Below are positions 17,382-26,868 of a stretch of DNA of 64,000 bases, one piece after another. A model generated the notes under the pieces. The model was not told the DNA's origin and made no database searches. It saw nothing but the letters and a program-made list of their open reading frames with translations. A program made the translations under genes and the position numbers. The DNA is from DATJFH01 sp035495815 (lineage in GTDB: Bacteria > Acidobacteriota > Terriglobia > Bryobacterales > Bryobacteraceae). The stretch spans positions 10,958-74,957 of the forward strand of contig DATJFH010000114.1 in NCBI GenBank assembly GCA_035495815.1, read 5' to 3'. Every line of letters starts with the position of its first letter. The first letter of the stretch is position 1.

Positions 17382-18839
17382 TCAGAACCACCGGGTCATG
17401 ATGACCTTTTGCTCGGTGTAGAACGAGATGGCGTCGCGCCCGTGGGCATGCAAATCGCCAAAAAAAGACTCCTTCCAGCCGCAAAACGGAAAAAAAGCCA
17501 TCGGCGCCGCGACTCCGATGTTGACCCCGACCATTCCCACCTCGATCCGTTCGGCGTATTCGCGCGCGGTTTTTCCGTCCGACGTGAAGATAGAAGTGGT
17601 GTTGCCGAAGCGCGAGCTGTTGACCAGACCGATCGCCTCGTCGAGCGACTTGACGCGGATTACGGAGAGTACCGGTCCGAAAATCTCCTCCCGGGCGATG
17701 GTCATCTCCGGCTGCACATTGTCGAAGATCGTGGGACCGACGAAGAATCCATCCCCATGGGCGGCTTCCCGTCCATCGCAGAGAGGTTTAGCCCCTTCAG
17801 CGACACCTTTCTCGATGTAGCCCACAACCTTCTGGCGATGCTCGCCGGTGACCAGAGGACCCATGTCCGTTTCGGGCTTCGAACCGTCGCCCACCCGCAG
17901 CTCCTTCGTCTTCCGCAGCAGAAGATCCAGCACGGGATCGACGTCGCCCACCGCCACGAGCACGCTGCCGGCCAGGCACCTCTCGCCGGCCGCGCCAAAA
18001 GCCGAGCCCATGATCGCCTCCACGGATTTTTCCGGATTCGCGTCCGGCATGACCACCAGGTGATTTTTCGCGCCGCCCAGCGCCTGCACACGCTTGCCTT
18101 GCGCCGCCGCGGTTTCGTAAACGTATTTGGCCACCGGGCTCGAGCCCACGAACGAGATAGCTTTTACAAGGGGATGCTCGAGCAGCGCGTCGACCGCCGT
18201 CTTGTCGCCGTGGACCAGGTTGAACACGCCTGCCGGCACGCCCGCTTCCTGCAGCAGCTCCGCGGTCCGGGTCGGCGTCAGCGGTACTTTTTCCGACGGC
18301 TTCAGGATGAAGCTGTTCCCGCAGGCGATGGCGAACGGGTACATCCACATCGGCACCATGGCCGGGAAGTTGAACGGGGAAATGCCGGCGCAAACACCGA
18401 GCGGCTGCCGGATGGTCTGGCAGTCGATGCCCTTCGAAACGTTGTCGAGCGACTGGCCCATCATCAGGCTGGGCATGCCGCAGGCCACCTCCACCATCTG
18501 AATCGCGCGCCGGACCGATCCGCGCGCGTCCTCGAGCGTCTTGCCGTTCTCGGTCGAGAGAATGCGGGCGATTTCGTCGGCGTGGCGGTCGAGCAGCGCC
18601 TTGTAGCGGTAGAGCACCTGGACCCGGTCCACCACGGGAACTTCGCGCCATGTAAGAAACGCCGCATGAGCGGCGCGCGCGGCCCGGTCCACGTCTTCGG
18701 CTGACGCGTAGGGGACTTGCGCGATCACTTCGCCGGTCGCCGGATTCGTCACCGCGTGCGTTGCGCCTTCCCCGGCTTCGATCCACGTTCCATTGACGAA
18801 GAATTTCAATTTTCGAACTGCTTTTTCCGTCGCGAGCAT
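17382..18839 (-). CDS. mmsA: CoA-acylating methylmalonate-semialdehyde dehydrogenase
   Basis: 485-aa aldehyde dehydrogenase. The N-terminal cofactor domain has GISPFNFPAMVPMWM, and the catalytic cysteine is in GERCLAGS at about residue 285. Methylmalonate-semialdehyde dehydrogenases (MmsA/IolA) use CoA rather than water and give propionyl-CoA or acetyl-CoA in valine or myo-inositol breakdown. The QTIRQPLGVCAGI and VQALGGAKNH blocks are characteristic of this subgroup. It stands alone: lexA lies downstream with its own promoter, and an AT-rich stretch just before the ATG (TTATAAAC) may be part of its promoter. Valine versus inositol role cannot be decided here. Confidence 0.88.
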   Translation of the reverse strand: MLATEKAVRKLKFFVNGTWIEAGEGATHAVTNPATGEVIAQVPYASAEDVDRAARAAHAAFLTWREVPVVDRVQVLYRYKALLDRHADEIARILSTENGKTLEDARGSVRRAIQMVEVACGMPSLMMGQSLDNVSKGIDCQTIRQPLGVCAGISPFNFPAMVPMWMYPFAIACGNSFILKPSEKVPLTPTRTAELLQEAGVPAGVFNLVHGDKTAVDALLEHPLVKAISFVGSSPVAKYVYETAAAQGKRVQALGGAKNHLVVMPDANPEKSVEAIMGSAFGAAGERCLAGSVLVAVGDVDPVLDLLLRKTKELRVGDGSKPETDMGPLVTGEHRQKVVGYIEKGVAEGAKPLCDGREAAHGDGFFVGPTIFDNVQPEMTIAREEIFGPVLSVIRVKSLDEAIGLVNSSRFGNTTSIFTSDGKTAREYAERIEVGMVGVNIGVAAPMAFFPFCGWKESFFGDLHAHGRDAISFYTEQKVIMTRWF

Positions 18840-18978
18840 GTTTATAAGCTATCAGCTTTACACGGTGCGGCGGTTTCGGATGTCTGCTCGAGTCCTTTGA
18901 CGATCGCCGTCTCTTGCCCCATCGCCATAAGCCCTCGTGAGAACCGGGCCAATCACCGGCCGGGATAACTACTCGAGC

Positions 18979-19005
18979 GTCGGCGACCTTCCGCCGGTGG
19001 CCGAC
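18979..19005. repeat. stable inverted repeat in the gap after the TonB-type receptor gene
   Basis: GTCGGCGACC (18979-18988) and GGTGGCCGAC (18996-19005) pair over 9 of 10 positions around a 7-base loop. It lies about 115 nt past the receptor stop. No T-tract follows on either strand, so it is at best a processing or Rho-related 3' structure. The rest of 18840-19118 shows nothing else I can name. Confidence 0.35.
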
Positions 19006-19118
19006 AGGAGGGCCGCGGCTGGTGACGCGCGGCCGCTCGACCGCCGGCGCGAACCGCCAGATTCAGATGGATGCGCATCCGGCCTGCGGCGAATATAGAG
19101 GGATCGGCGCTTGGCGCC

Positions 19119-22100
19119 TCACCACAGGATCTTCAGGCCTACCTGCGTCTGGCGCGGCGCGTTCGCCTGGGACGTGATGGAGCCGAAGGCCGCGTTGGTT
19201 ACCGAGGTGTTCGGGCTCCCGAATCGCGGGGTGTTGAAGCCGTTGAGAAATTCGCCGCGCAGCTGGATGCGCATCCGCTCTACCGGGGCGAACTCTTTGA
19301 ACAGCGACAGGTCGAAGTTCCGGGTAATGTCGGTGCGCACATCTCCGAGCCGCTGCGCCATATTGCCCAGCGTGAAGGCCGCCGGCTGGCTGTAGACGCT
19401 CTTGTCGAAGTAGGCGTCGAGCCGCTCCTCCACGGGCCCCGTTTTCCGCCCGCTTTTGCCGTTGTTATTGGCCCGGGTGGTGGCCGCAAAAAGTCCCGAC
19501 GTGTTGTTCGCCGAGATATTGAGCGGCGTGCCGCCCTGGAAAGTGGTGATGCCGTTGAACTGCCAGCCGCCGAAAACGGCGTTCATCGCGCGCGACATGC
19601 TTCCGCCGAACTTGCGCCCGCGGCCGAAAGGCAGCTCGTAGATGTAACTCATCACGAATCGCTGCGCGATGTCGATATCGGCGAAGGTGTTGCTCTGTCG
19701 GATATTGTAGCTGTCCTGATGGCTCATGCCGTAGTCCAGGTTCTTCCCCCAGGTATAGGAGCCCTCGAACTGGAAGCCGCGCGCCATGCGTTTGCTGGCC
19801 GTCACCTGCAAGGCGTGATAGCTCGACGACGCTCCGCTCGAGTACAGCGGAATCACGTCGGTGAATTGCGGGTACGGCCGCAGGAGCTGGCCCCGGGCGA
19901 TCCGCTCGGAGATGAAGAATCCGCCCGTGCCTTTTCCGAAAAACGGATTCGCCACCAGCTCGTTGAGTCTCGAGCCCAGACTCAGCCTGTCGATGGTGAG
20001 CTGGTTCAGCGTGAAGCCGCTCTCGCCGCCCCGGGCCAGTTGCAGTCCGCGCGTGCCCACGTAAGCCGCTTCCAGCAGAATCTGCCCGGGCAGCTCGCGC
20101 TGCAGGGTCATGTTCCACTGGTGCGACAAGGGCGTCACCGTATCGCGCAGCACCGCCTGGAGGTTCGCCCCGGCCTGTGTCAGCAGTCCATCGGCCGGAC
20201 CCGGCGGTTGCCGGAATCCCTGCGGGTACGGATTGCGCAGCGTATTGTACGGCGTGATTCCGTCCACCGTCGTCAGCCACGGATACTCCACCCGGAAACC
20301 GAACGGACCGACCGTCCCCTGCGCCGCCTGGTTCGAGGGCCCATAAACAATCCCGTATCCGGTACGGATCACCGTCTTGGGCGTCAGCTGATATGCGAGG
20401 CCCAGCCTCGGTCCGAAATTATTGTTGTCGTACTCGTATTGATGGCGGGAGTTGCCCCGGTAGCCCGCGAATACGACGCCGCCCACCAAGTGCGGAAAGT
20501 CCGCAACCTCATCCGCCAGCGGCGATTTTATGGAGCGATCGAACCAGTTCATGCGGTTGTAGCGCTCCGTCCTCGGCGTATCCACTTCATAGCGGAGGCC
20601 GAGATTCAGCGTGAGCTTCGAAGTAACCCGCCAGTCGTCCTGCAGGTACCAGGAAAGATAGAAGCTCTGAGAAGCCACGTTCTTCCAGCCCTGAATCAGG
20701 ACGTTGCCGGAAGTGCCCGTGCCCAGCAGCAGTGACGCCACCGAGTTGCCTGCCGTGGCGCTGGCCGTGTTGGGGTTAGGACCCTGCGTGAAGCCCGGAC
20801 TGAAACCGAAGTTGCCCGCGCTGCGCGCCTCCCACACATTCACCCGGATGAGGCGTCCTTCAAAGCCGTACTTCAAAGTGTGCCGCCCCTTCACCTGGGT
20901 CAGGTTGGCGAGGGCGGTGTGACTCATGAAGGCGCTGTAGCGGTGATCGTTGCCTCCCAGGCCCTGATATCCATTGAGGCTGATGCCGGGAAACATCTGT
21001 CGATCCACCACCGAATCGATGTCCTTGGGAAGTCCGAGGCTGGAAGGCTGGAAGCCGAGGCCCTGGTTGTCGAAGATGAACAGCGTGCGCGCAAAGCCCA
21101 GCCGCACGCTCAGGATCGTGTTCGGCGTCAGGGTATTGGTGTAATCGGCGACCGCTCCGTGCACGACGTTCTGCTGGTTGACGCGGCCCTCCGCGATCTG
21201 CAGATCGTCGGGAAAAGCGACCAGCGGATTGTCCTGCGTGTGGCGATGCGAGTAGCGGGCGAAGACCCGCTGCCTGGCGGTGAGGTTACGATCGATGCGC
21301 GTGTCCCACTGGTTGATGTCGGTAAGGCGCGAGCCGCTGCGGGCGTAATTGTTGGTGTTGGTGACGGCGTTGGTGACCGTGTTCGCCTGCGGATAATACT
21401 TGAGGACGTTGAGCGCGACCGGATCGAACATCTGGGCCGGAATCCGGTTGCCGGGGAAGGGATCGCGAACGAACGCCGAGCCGCTGGCGCGCGTGGTGAA
21501 CGGATTGAACACCGTGATCAACTGTCCGTTCGCAGCCAAGGTCCGGGAGAAGTCGCCCTGCCGCTGTTCGGCGGTCGGAACGGTGAACGTGCTGGTGGCG
21601 AACGGACGCTCCCGCAGACCTTCGTAGCTGAACATGAAGAACATCTTGTCGCGCTGAATCGGCCCCATCACCGTGCCGCCGAACTGGCTGCGCTTGAAGC
21701 TCGCCAGGCTGGCGCCGCGCCGGTTGTCGAACCAGTTGTTGGCGTCGAGCACGGAATTGCGCAGAAATTCAAAAAGGCTGCCGTGCAGCTGATTCGTGCC
21801 CGATTTGTAGACCACGTTGAGAACGCTGCCCAGGCTCCGGCCGAATTCGGCGGAATAATTCGAGCCCTGCACCTTGAACTCTTCGATGGCGTCGACCGAC
21901 GGGAATACCGAGATGCCGGTGAACCCGTTCACGGTGGGGAACGACGCGGTCACGCCGTCGATCACCGTGTCCATCATGGACGCGCGGGCGCCGTTGATCG
22001 AATAGCTGAGGGAGTTGTAAGCGTTGCCGATTCCGCCGGCGACGCCGGGTGTGAGATAGATCAGCGAGTAGACGTTGCGGGTATTGAGAGGAAGGTCGGT

Positions 22101-22511
22101 AATCCGCCGGTTGTCTACCACTTTCCCGACGCTGGACGTGGTGGCTTCGAGCAGCGCCGCCTCTGCCGTGACCTGCACGGTTTCGGCGATGGCGCCGAGC
22201 GAGAGCGCCAGATCGACGCGCGCCTGCTGCTGCACCTGGAGCACGATTCCTTCCCGGACCAGCTTCTTGAAACCCTCCGAGGAGGCCTCGATCTTGTACC
22301 GTCCCGGCGGAAGCAGCGGCGCAGAGTAGGACCCGCTGTCGTCCGTCCGCAACTCGGTTCGGGCGTTGTTGTCGATATTCACGATCAGAACGGAGGCCTT
22401 GGCGATTACCGCTCCTGTGGAGTCCTTGACCGTGCCGGAAATGCTGCCCGTAAAAGACTGCGCCGACAGAAAGCACACCGCTAAAGCGGCGATAAGCAGA
22501 AGGTTTTTCAC
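19119..22511 (-). CDS. TonB-dependent-receptor-like outer-membrane protein with carboxypeptidase-regulatory-like domain (Oar type)
   Basis: 1,130 aa. After a signal peptide (MKNLLLIAALAVCFLSAQS) comes a beta-sandwich regulatory-like domain (SISGTVKDSTGAVIAKASV, about residues 24-110), then a plug domain (about 115-230) and a long beta-barrel ending in the aromatic LKILW typical of outer-membrane insertion. This architecture is greatly expanded in Acidobacteriota and related to myxobacterial Oar. It probably imports polymers or peptides using proton-motive force, but no substrate partner (SusD-like) lies nearby. GTG at 22509-22511 follows a GGGGGA site; it is the start that gives an intact signal peptide. 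No neighbouring TonB/ExbBD. Confidence 0.87.
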   Translation of the reverse strand: MKNLLLIAALAVCFLSAQSFTGSISGTVKDSTGAVIAKASVLIVNIDNNARTELRTDDSGSYSAPLLPPGRYKIEASSEGFKKLVREGIVLQVQQQARVDLALSLGAIAETVQVTAEAALLEATTSSVGKVVDNRRITDLPLNTRNVYSLIYLTPGVAGGIGNAYNSLSYSINGARASMMDTVIDGVTASFPTVNGFTGISVFPSVDAIEEFKVQGSNYSAEFGRSLGSVLNVVYKSGTNQLHGSLFEFLRNSVLDANNWFDNRRGASLASFKRSQFGGTVMGPIQRDKMFFMFSYEGLRERPFATSTFTVPTAEQRQGDFSRTLAANGQLITVFNPFTTRASGSAFVRDPFPGNRIPAQMFDPVALNVLKYYPQANTVTNAVTNTNNYARSGSRLTDINQWDTRIDRNLTARQRVFARYSHRHTQDNPLVAFPDDLQIAEGRVNQQNVVHGAVADYTNTLTPNTILSVRLGFARTLFIFDNQGLGFQPSSLGLPKDIDSVVDRQMFPGISLNGYQGLGGNDHRYSAFMSHTALANLTQVKGRHTLKYGFEGRLIRVNVWEARSAGNFGFSPGFTQGPNPNTASATAGNSVASLLLGTGTSGNVLIQGWKNVASQSFYLSWYLQDDWRVTSKLTLNLGLRYEVDTPRTERYNRMNWFDRSIKSPLADEVADFPHLVGGVVFAGYRGNSRHQYEYDNNNFGPRLGLAYQLTPKTVIRTGYGIVYGPSNQAAQGTVGPFGFRVEYPWLTTVDGITPYNTLRNPYPQGFRQPPGPADGLLTQAGANLQAVLRDTVTPLSHQWNMTLQRELPGQILLEAAYVGTRGLQLARGGESGFTLNQLTIDRLSLGSRLNELVANPFFGKGTGGFFISERIARGQLLRPYPQFTDVIPLYSSGASSSYHALQVTASKRMARGFQFEGSYTWGKNLDYGMSHQDSYNIRQSNTFADIDIAQRFVMSYIYELPFGRGRKFGGSMSRAMNAVFGGWQFNGITTFQGGTPLNISANNTSGLFAATTRANNNGKSGRKTGPVEERLDAYFDKSVYSQPAAFTLGNMAQRLGDVRTDITRNFDLSLFKEFAPVERMRIQLRGEFLNGFNTPRFGSPNTSVTNAAFGSITSQANAPRQTQVGLKILW

Positions 22512-22918
22512 AAAATCCCCCTAACCCCGAATCAGCCCAATCTCGTGGCTTTGAATTTGGACTTAACCAGTCGAGTCTATCATAGCGGCGGGCGCCGTCA
22601 ACCGCCTTCGTGAGACGCGGTTGTCCCGCCCGGCTTGCGCGGCGGCCGATCTGTCTCGCCCAATGCTCGTCCGGAATCCGGCGACTGTCAGGATCATGCA
22701 TCCGCGGGTTTTCGCAAAGATCCGTTGCGCACCGCCCCGGGGGTGGACGGCACGATCGCGGAGGCTTTCCTCAATACGCGGAACCTGGGGCGCACCGCGA
22801 GGACTTCACGGTATTCAGCGGCATTTGGTAATCCGGACCTGAATCTTTCAGATCCAGTCCGCCGGACTTGTCCTGGAGTCATGGCATCCCACGCAGTGCT
22901 TTTGAAGCCTGAGCGGAA
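22512..22918. other. 407-bp intergenic region with a possible gene relic
   Basis: The left 70 bp should hold the receptor promoter and leader. The rest has no complete gene. On the plus strand about 22723-22860 reads like coding sequence (DGTIAEAFLNTRNLGRT, then FGNPDLNLSDP) but has no plausible start or family-length frame. FGNPDLNLS resembles the conserved end region of Oar-type receptors, so a decayed 3' fragment is possible. Confidence 0.35.
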
Positions 22919-25423
22919 CTACCGGTCATCGCCGTCGCCGTCGCCCTGCGTTGTGCCCTGATAGAAGATGCTGCGCCGCGGAGCGGGACTCGGGACGCCT
23001 TTGATCCCGCGCCACAGGATATCGTTCATCTCGTGATCGTCGATGCGGTCGGCCTCCGAAAGATCGAGGCGCGCGGACCGAGCTGCCAGTTCCGTCCCGC
23101 CGGGGTTGCGCTCCGTGAGCGACACCCGCGGCCTGGCCGCCGTGTAAGGAGTGTAATCGGGTCTGGACGTAAATACCGTGTACATCGGCCGCGCGCCGGC
23201 GTCGAAATGCGTCATCGGCCTCAAACCGAGGATCAGCTCGATCGTCCGCAGCACCGAGACCGTATTGTACATGTTGCTCTCCACATGGCGGCGCTTGGCG
23301 TAGGGAGAAATCACGAACGTAAGCGAGCGGTGAGAATCGACGTGATCGGGGCCGGCCTGCGCGTCGTCTTCGAGGACGAAGATCGCCGTATCCTTCCAGA
23401 AACGGCTTTTCGAGACCGCTTCCACCAGCCTGCCCAACGCCAGATCATTGTCGGCGAACATGGATACCGGCGTGATGGATCCGGCCCGCATGCCGGCGGT
23501 GTGATCGTTGCCCAGCCGCATCACGATTAACCTCGGCATTTCCCCCTTTTTTTGGAATTCCGCCAGATCGGAGAGGAAAAACCCGATGCGATCCTGGTCC
23601 GGGTAAGTGGTATCGAAGCCGCGGAAGAAAGGATTAGTGGCGGCCATGAGCTGCTTGCTCTCCGCGTCCAGTATCTGTTTTTCCCCGGTGACCCCCTTTT
23701 CGGTCTGCTTCGTCATCCAGCCGTAATTTCGCACGGAGAGTCCGGCCTCGAAGGCACGGGTCCACAAATAGCCGCCATGCGGACGCGAGGCCTCTTCGGT
23801 GCGATTCTGGGGAGGCCGGCCCCAATACAGGCTCATTTGGGCGCCGCGTCCGCTCGATACGTTCGGCTGCAGCTTGTTGGTGTAATCCGGCGCGATCGCG
23901 CCGGAAGACCAGTTCTGGCCGTCGGCGCTCACGTCCCCGTTCACGTAGAAGTTGTCGAAGAGGTTGAATTCGCGAGCCAGCTTGCGATGGTTGGGCGAGG
24001 ACTCCTCCGTAAACAGGAGCAGGGAGGGATCGCCGTTTCCTTCCTTCAGATCCCCGAATACCTGATCGTAGGTGCGGTTCTCTTTTACGACGTAAATGAC
24101 ATGACGGATCGGCGACGGCTGACCGGGGCGCGAAGGCACGGGGTTGCCTTCCGGTGTTCCGGCGTTGTCGAGCAACTGGTCACGGTAGGGCGAGTTGAGA
24201 TAGACGGCCCGGGTGTATTCCTTGAGGCGCTCTTCATCCACGGGATCGATCAACGACATACCGCCGATTTGCATATAGGTGGCCTGCTGCCGGTTGGCCG
24301 GGCGTTCCTTACGGTTGTCCTGCGGCCCTTTCGGATTCGGAAACGAGCGAAGCCCCTTGCCGTTGAGCACGACGAGCCGTCCGTCCGGGAGAGGAAGCGT
24401 CTCGGTGGGATACCAGCCGGCCGGAATGAACCCCACCACGCGCGACATGGCGCCGGAGACATCGGCTACCGCGATGGCGTTGGCATCGGAACAGGCGACG
24501 TAAAGAAAGCGGCCGTCCGGGCTCAGGGCGAGCGCGCTCGGCGTCATTCCCGGCGGCTGCCGGGGCGTCATGGCGACGCTCAGCCGCTCAATGATCCGCA
24601 GCTCGCCGCCGGTCTGCGATGACAACAGGTAGACGTCATTCGTGTGAGCAGCGGCGACGAACAGCCGCAGCCCCTGCGGCGATGGCTGCCACACCATGTC
24701 CGTCGGATGGGACCCGAGCGGCACTCGCTGCAGAATGGAGCCACCCGCCGAGTCATGCCTCACCACCTCGCCGCCCGACCAACTGGTTACCAGGAACTGC
24801 TTTCCGTCCGGGTGGAACAGGATCCGGTACGGCATCGCCGCCGTGGGGATCCGCTGTTGCAGACGGCCCCGCTTCAGGTCGAGAACCGCAATCGCGTCGC
24901 CCGAGATATCGGCCGCGTATAGAAATTTTCCGTCGGGCGATAAGGCCACATCCGCGATGAAGACTCCGTGGGCTGGAACCCGCTCGGGGCCTGCCGGCAA
25001 GGCGCGCGCCAGCTCCAGACGACGAGCCTCGAGTCGAAGCTCGAAAACGGATCCGGTGGTTCCGCCGCCCACCCAGATCGTGTTCCCGCGCACCGCGATG
25101 CCGTGCAGCGAATCCTTTAGCTCGATTTTCGACTGCTCCGCGCCGGTGGACGAATCATGCAGGCTGAGCGTGGGAGTCCGGTAGCCGGATTGGACAACCA
25201 GGAACGATTTCCCGCCGTCAACCAGCCGGGCAGCTAAGGGCAGCGTGCTCAGAGCAGCCTGCTTGCCGGCCGGCCGCACGGTCCAGCCGGTGGTGAGCAG
25301 GAAGCCTCCACCCTCCACCGGGCCGACTCTCGCGTCCGGCCGCGGAGTGAGGTTCTCGCGCTGCGGCCAAATGAGCAGCGCGGCGAGGACTCCCAGCGCG
25401 CCCACGCCCAGGGCCCTCTTCAT
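22919..25423 (-). CDS. YncE-type beta-propeller fused to AcpA/PLC-like phosphoesterase
   Basis: 834 aa. A membrane-anchor or signal segment (ALGVGALGVLAALLIW) leads into a YVTN-type beta-propeller of about 340 residues (ALSPDGKFLYAADISGDAIAV is one blade edge). The C-terminal half is a phosphoesterase domain with IRHVIYVVKENRTYDQVFGD, close to bacterial acid phosphatases and phospholipases C. The fusion is known as a bifunctional YncE/alkaline-phosphatase-family protein. Probably exported, hydrolysing phosphoesters. The frame remains open far upstream inside the preceding gene, but ATG 25421-25423 overlaps that gene's TGA as ATGA, which sets the start and implies translational coupling. The C-terminus is Gly/Asp-rich. 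Confidence 0.82.
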   Translation of the reverse strand: MKRALGVGALGVLAALLIWPQRENLTPRPDARVGPVEGGGFLLTTGWTVRPAGKQAALSTLPLAARLVDGGKSFLVVQSGYRTPTLSLHDSSTGAEQSKIELKDSLHGIAVRGNTIWVGGGTTGSVFELRLEARRLELARALPAGPERVPAHGVFIADVALSPDGKFLYAADISGDAIAVLDLKRGRLQQRIPTAAMPYRILFHPDGKQFLVTSWSGGEVVRHDSAGGSILQRVPLGSHPTDMVWQPSPQGLRLFVAAAHTNDVYLLSSQTGGELRIIERLSVAMTPRQPPGMTPSALALSPDGRFLYVACSDANAIAVADVSGAMSRVVGFIPAGWYPTETLPLPDGRLVVLNGKGLRSFPNPKGPQDNRKERPANRQQATYMQIGGMSLIDPVDEERLKEYTRAVYLNSPYRDQLLDNAGTPEGNPVPSRPGQPSPIRHVIYVVKENRTYDQVFGDLKEGNGDPSLLLFTEESSPNHRKLAREFNLFDNFYVNGDVSADGQNWSSGAIAPDYTNKLQPNVSSGRGAQMSLYWGRPPQNRTEEASRPHGGYLWTRAFEAGLSVRNYGWMTKQTEKGVTGEKQILDAESKQLMAATNPFFRGFDTTYPDQDRIGFFLSDLAEFQKKGEMPRLIVMRLGNDHTAGMRAGSITPVSMFADNDLALGRLVEAVSKSRFWKDTAIFVLEDDAQAGPDHVDSHRSLTFVISPYAKRRHVESNMYNTVSVLRTIELILGLRPMTHFDAGARPMYTVFTSRPDYTPYTAARPRVSLTERNPGGTELAARSARLDLSEADRIDDHEMNDILWRGIKGVPSPAPRRSIFYQGTTQGDGDGDDR

Positions 25424-26598
25424 AAACCCTCCAACAGAAGGTGGCGGGTGAGATCCAGGTTGTAGCGGTAATCGCTCATATTGACTCTGCGGCCGTACGC
25501 AATCAGGGGTACCTGCGATTCGTGAAGCGACCCGTGCGTGCGGACCTTGGCCGGCTCGCGCGGCTTTTCGAGCTGGCCGAAAGCGGTGTCCTTTGCGGCC
25601 AGCGCCAGCAGATCGCCGATCCGCTGCGGGTGCAGATGAAAGAGGCGAGCCGCTTCCGGCGCCCGGTGGACAGCCTCGACGCCGGGGGTACTTTTCAGGA
25701 TTTCCGCCGCTTTCGACAGGTCCCCAGCCCGCTCCAGAAATACATAAGCCGCCCCGCCCAGATTCTGATGATGCGTCTTGTGCTTGTCTCGAATGATGGG
25801 AACCATTTCGGATGGGATCGATTGCTCCTTGAGGATGAGGGCGGCGTCGATCGCCTCGCGTTTGGCATTCATGCCGTGATCGGCGGTGACGTAGACTTCG
25901 AGACGCGGATGGTCGTCCACCAGGTCGCCCAGCAGCTTGTCGAGCGTGTGCAGATGCTCGAGCGAGGGACCCTCCCCGGGAGCGTACGTATGCATCATGT
26001 AATCGGTGGTGGACAGGTACATGAGATCGATCCCATCGTGTTTGAGTACGTGCCGGGCGGCCCGCAACAGCCAGTAGTTCACCGCGGGACTGTACATGTC
26101 TTCGCGCCTGCCGATCGCCTGAATGTACTTCGGCTCGGGCAATTCGGCGGACACCTCCACGTGGGCGCCCTTGCTGCATAGCGTCCGGACCTTGTCCTTA
26201 GCGCTGACCAGGGCTGTCCGGAGTCCGGCTGCCCGCGCGCGCTCGAACAGGGTGGGGCGCAGCAGGAACCCGGCTGTCTCCATTTCGGAGTACGTTCGGG
26301 TCTGGCGGTCGTAGAAAAAATTCGACGTGATCCCGTGCTCATCGGGAAAACAGGCCGTGACCACCGATGCGTTGTTCACATTGGTGACCGAGGGCATCAC
26401 GCTGGAGCCTGTCGTGAAGCTACCTTCCCGGCGCATGCGCTTCAAGTTCGGCATGTCGCTCTTTTCCAGATATTCGGGTCCGAATCCGTCGATGAGCATG
26501 ATCAGGATTTTCCGCCCCGCAGCTCTGCCCGCTTTCTGGGAAAGAGCCGGCAGCGCCGGAGCGCCCAGGAGAAAGTAGCGGCGTGTCATGGATGCCAT
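25420..26598 (-). CDS. Tat-exported alkaline-phosphatase-superfamily hydrolase, phosphonoacetate-hydrolase-like
   Basis: 392 aa. The N-terminus MTRRYFLLGAPALPAL has a twin-arginine pattern, suggesting folded, metal-loaded export. Superfamily metal residues appear as DGFG (D37), T72 in MPSVTNVNNAS as the likely nucleophile, TTDYMMH, ADHGMNAK and a late HES. MPSxTNxNN and the following HGITSNFFYD block resemble phosphonoacetate hydrolase, which cleaves the C-P bond of phosphonoacetate; nucleotide pyrophosphatases are the alternative. The start is ATG 26596-26598 or the ATG at 26587-26589, both leaving the Tat signal intact. Its stop overlaps the next gene's start by four bases. Confidence 0.78.
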   Translation of the reverse strand: MASMTRRYFLLGAPALPALSQKAGRAAGRKILIMLIDGFGPEYLEKSDMPNLKRMRREGSFTTGSSVMPSVTNVNNASVVTACFPDEHGITSNFFYDRQTRTYSEMETAGFLLRPTLFERARAAGLRTALVSAKDKVRTLCSKGAHVEVSAELPEPKYIQAIGRREDMYSPAVNYWLLRAARHVLKHDGIDLMYLSTTDYMMHTYAPGEGPSLEHLHTLDKLLGDLVDDHPRLEVYVTADHGMNAKREAIDAALILKEQSIPSEMVPIIRDKHKTHHQNLGGAAYVFLERAGDLSKAAEILKSTPGVEAVHRAPEAARLFHLHPQRIGDLLALAAKDTAFGQLEKPREPAKVRTHGSLHESQVPLIAYGRRVNMSDYRYNLDLTRHLLLEGL

Positions 26599-26855
26599 TG
26601 TTCAAATACCGAAACCTGGAGATTGTGGGAGGCATGCGCTTGCCGGAGAAGGCGCATACGAACCGCGGACGCCGATCATATCCATCATGGCGGGGTTCCT
26701 GAACTCTATAGCAGAGTGTAGTGGGAGAAGCTTCGGAACGTCAAGAAAGAGATGCCGCCGGAGAAGCGCTTGGGGCGCCGGCGCCTCAGCCATGACCGCG
26801 GCGCAACAGGCACATCGGTCTCGAGCAAGTGCGTAATCCCGCAAGCCGGGCGTGC

Positions 26856-26861
26856 TATGGT
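26856..26861 (+). promoter_or_regulatory. possible -10 (TATGGT) seven bases before the M28 peptidase start
   Basis: TATGGT ends seven bases before ATG 26869. It fits the leaderless spacing seen elsewhere in the window but is a weaker match to consensus, and no -35 is visible. Confidence 0.25.
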
Positions 26862-26868
26862 CGATTTC

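Noticed and set aside
25424..26179. Upstream extension of the YncE/phosphoesterase frame
   Set aside because: It overlaps the Tat-exported phosphatase gene in another frame and is low-complexity; ATG 25423 in the ATGA overlap is the natural start.
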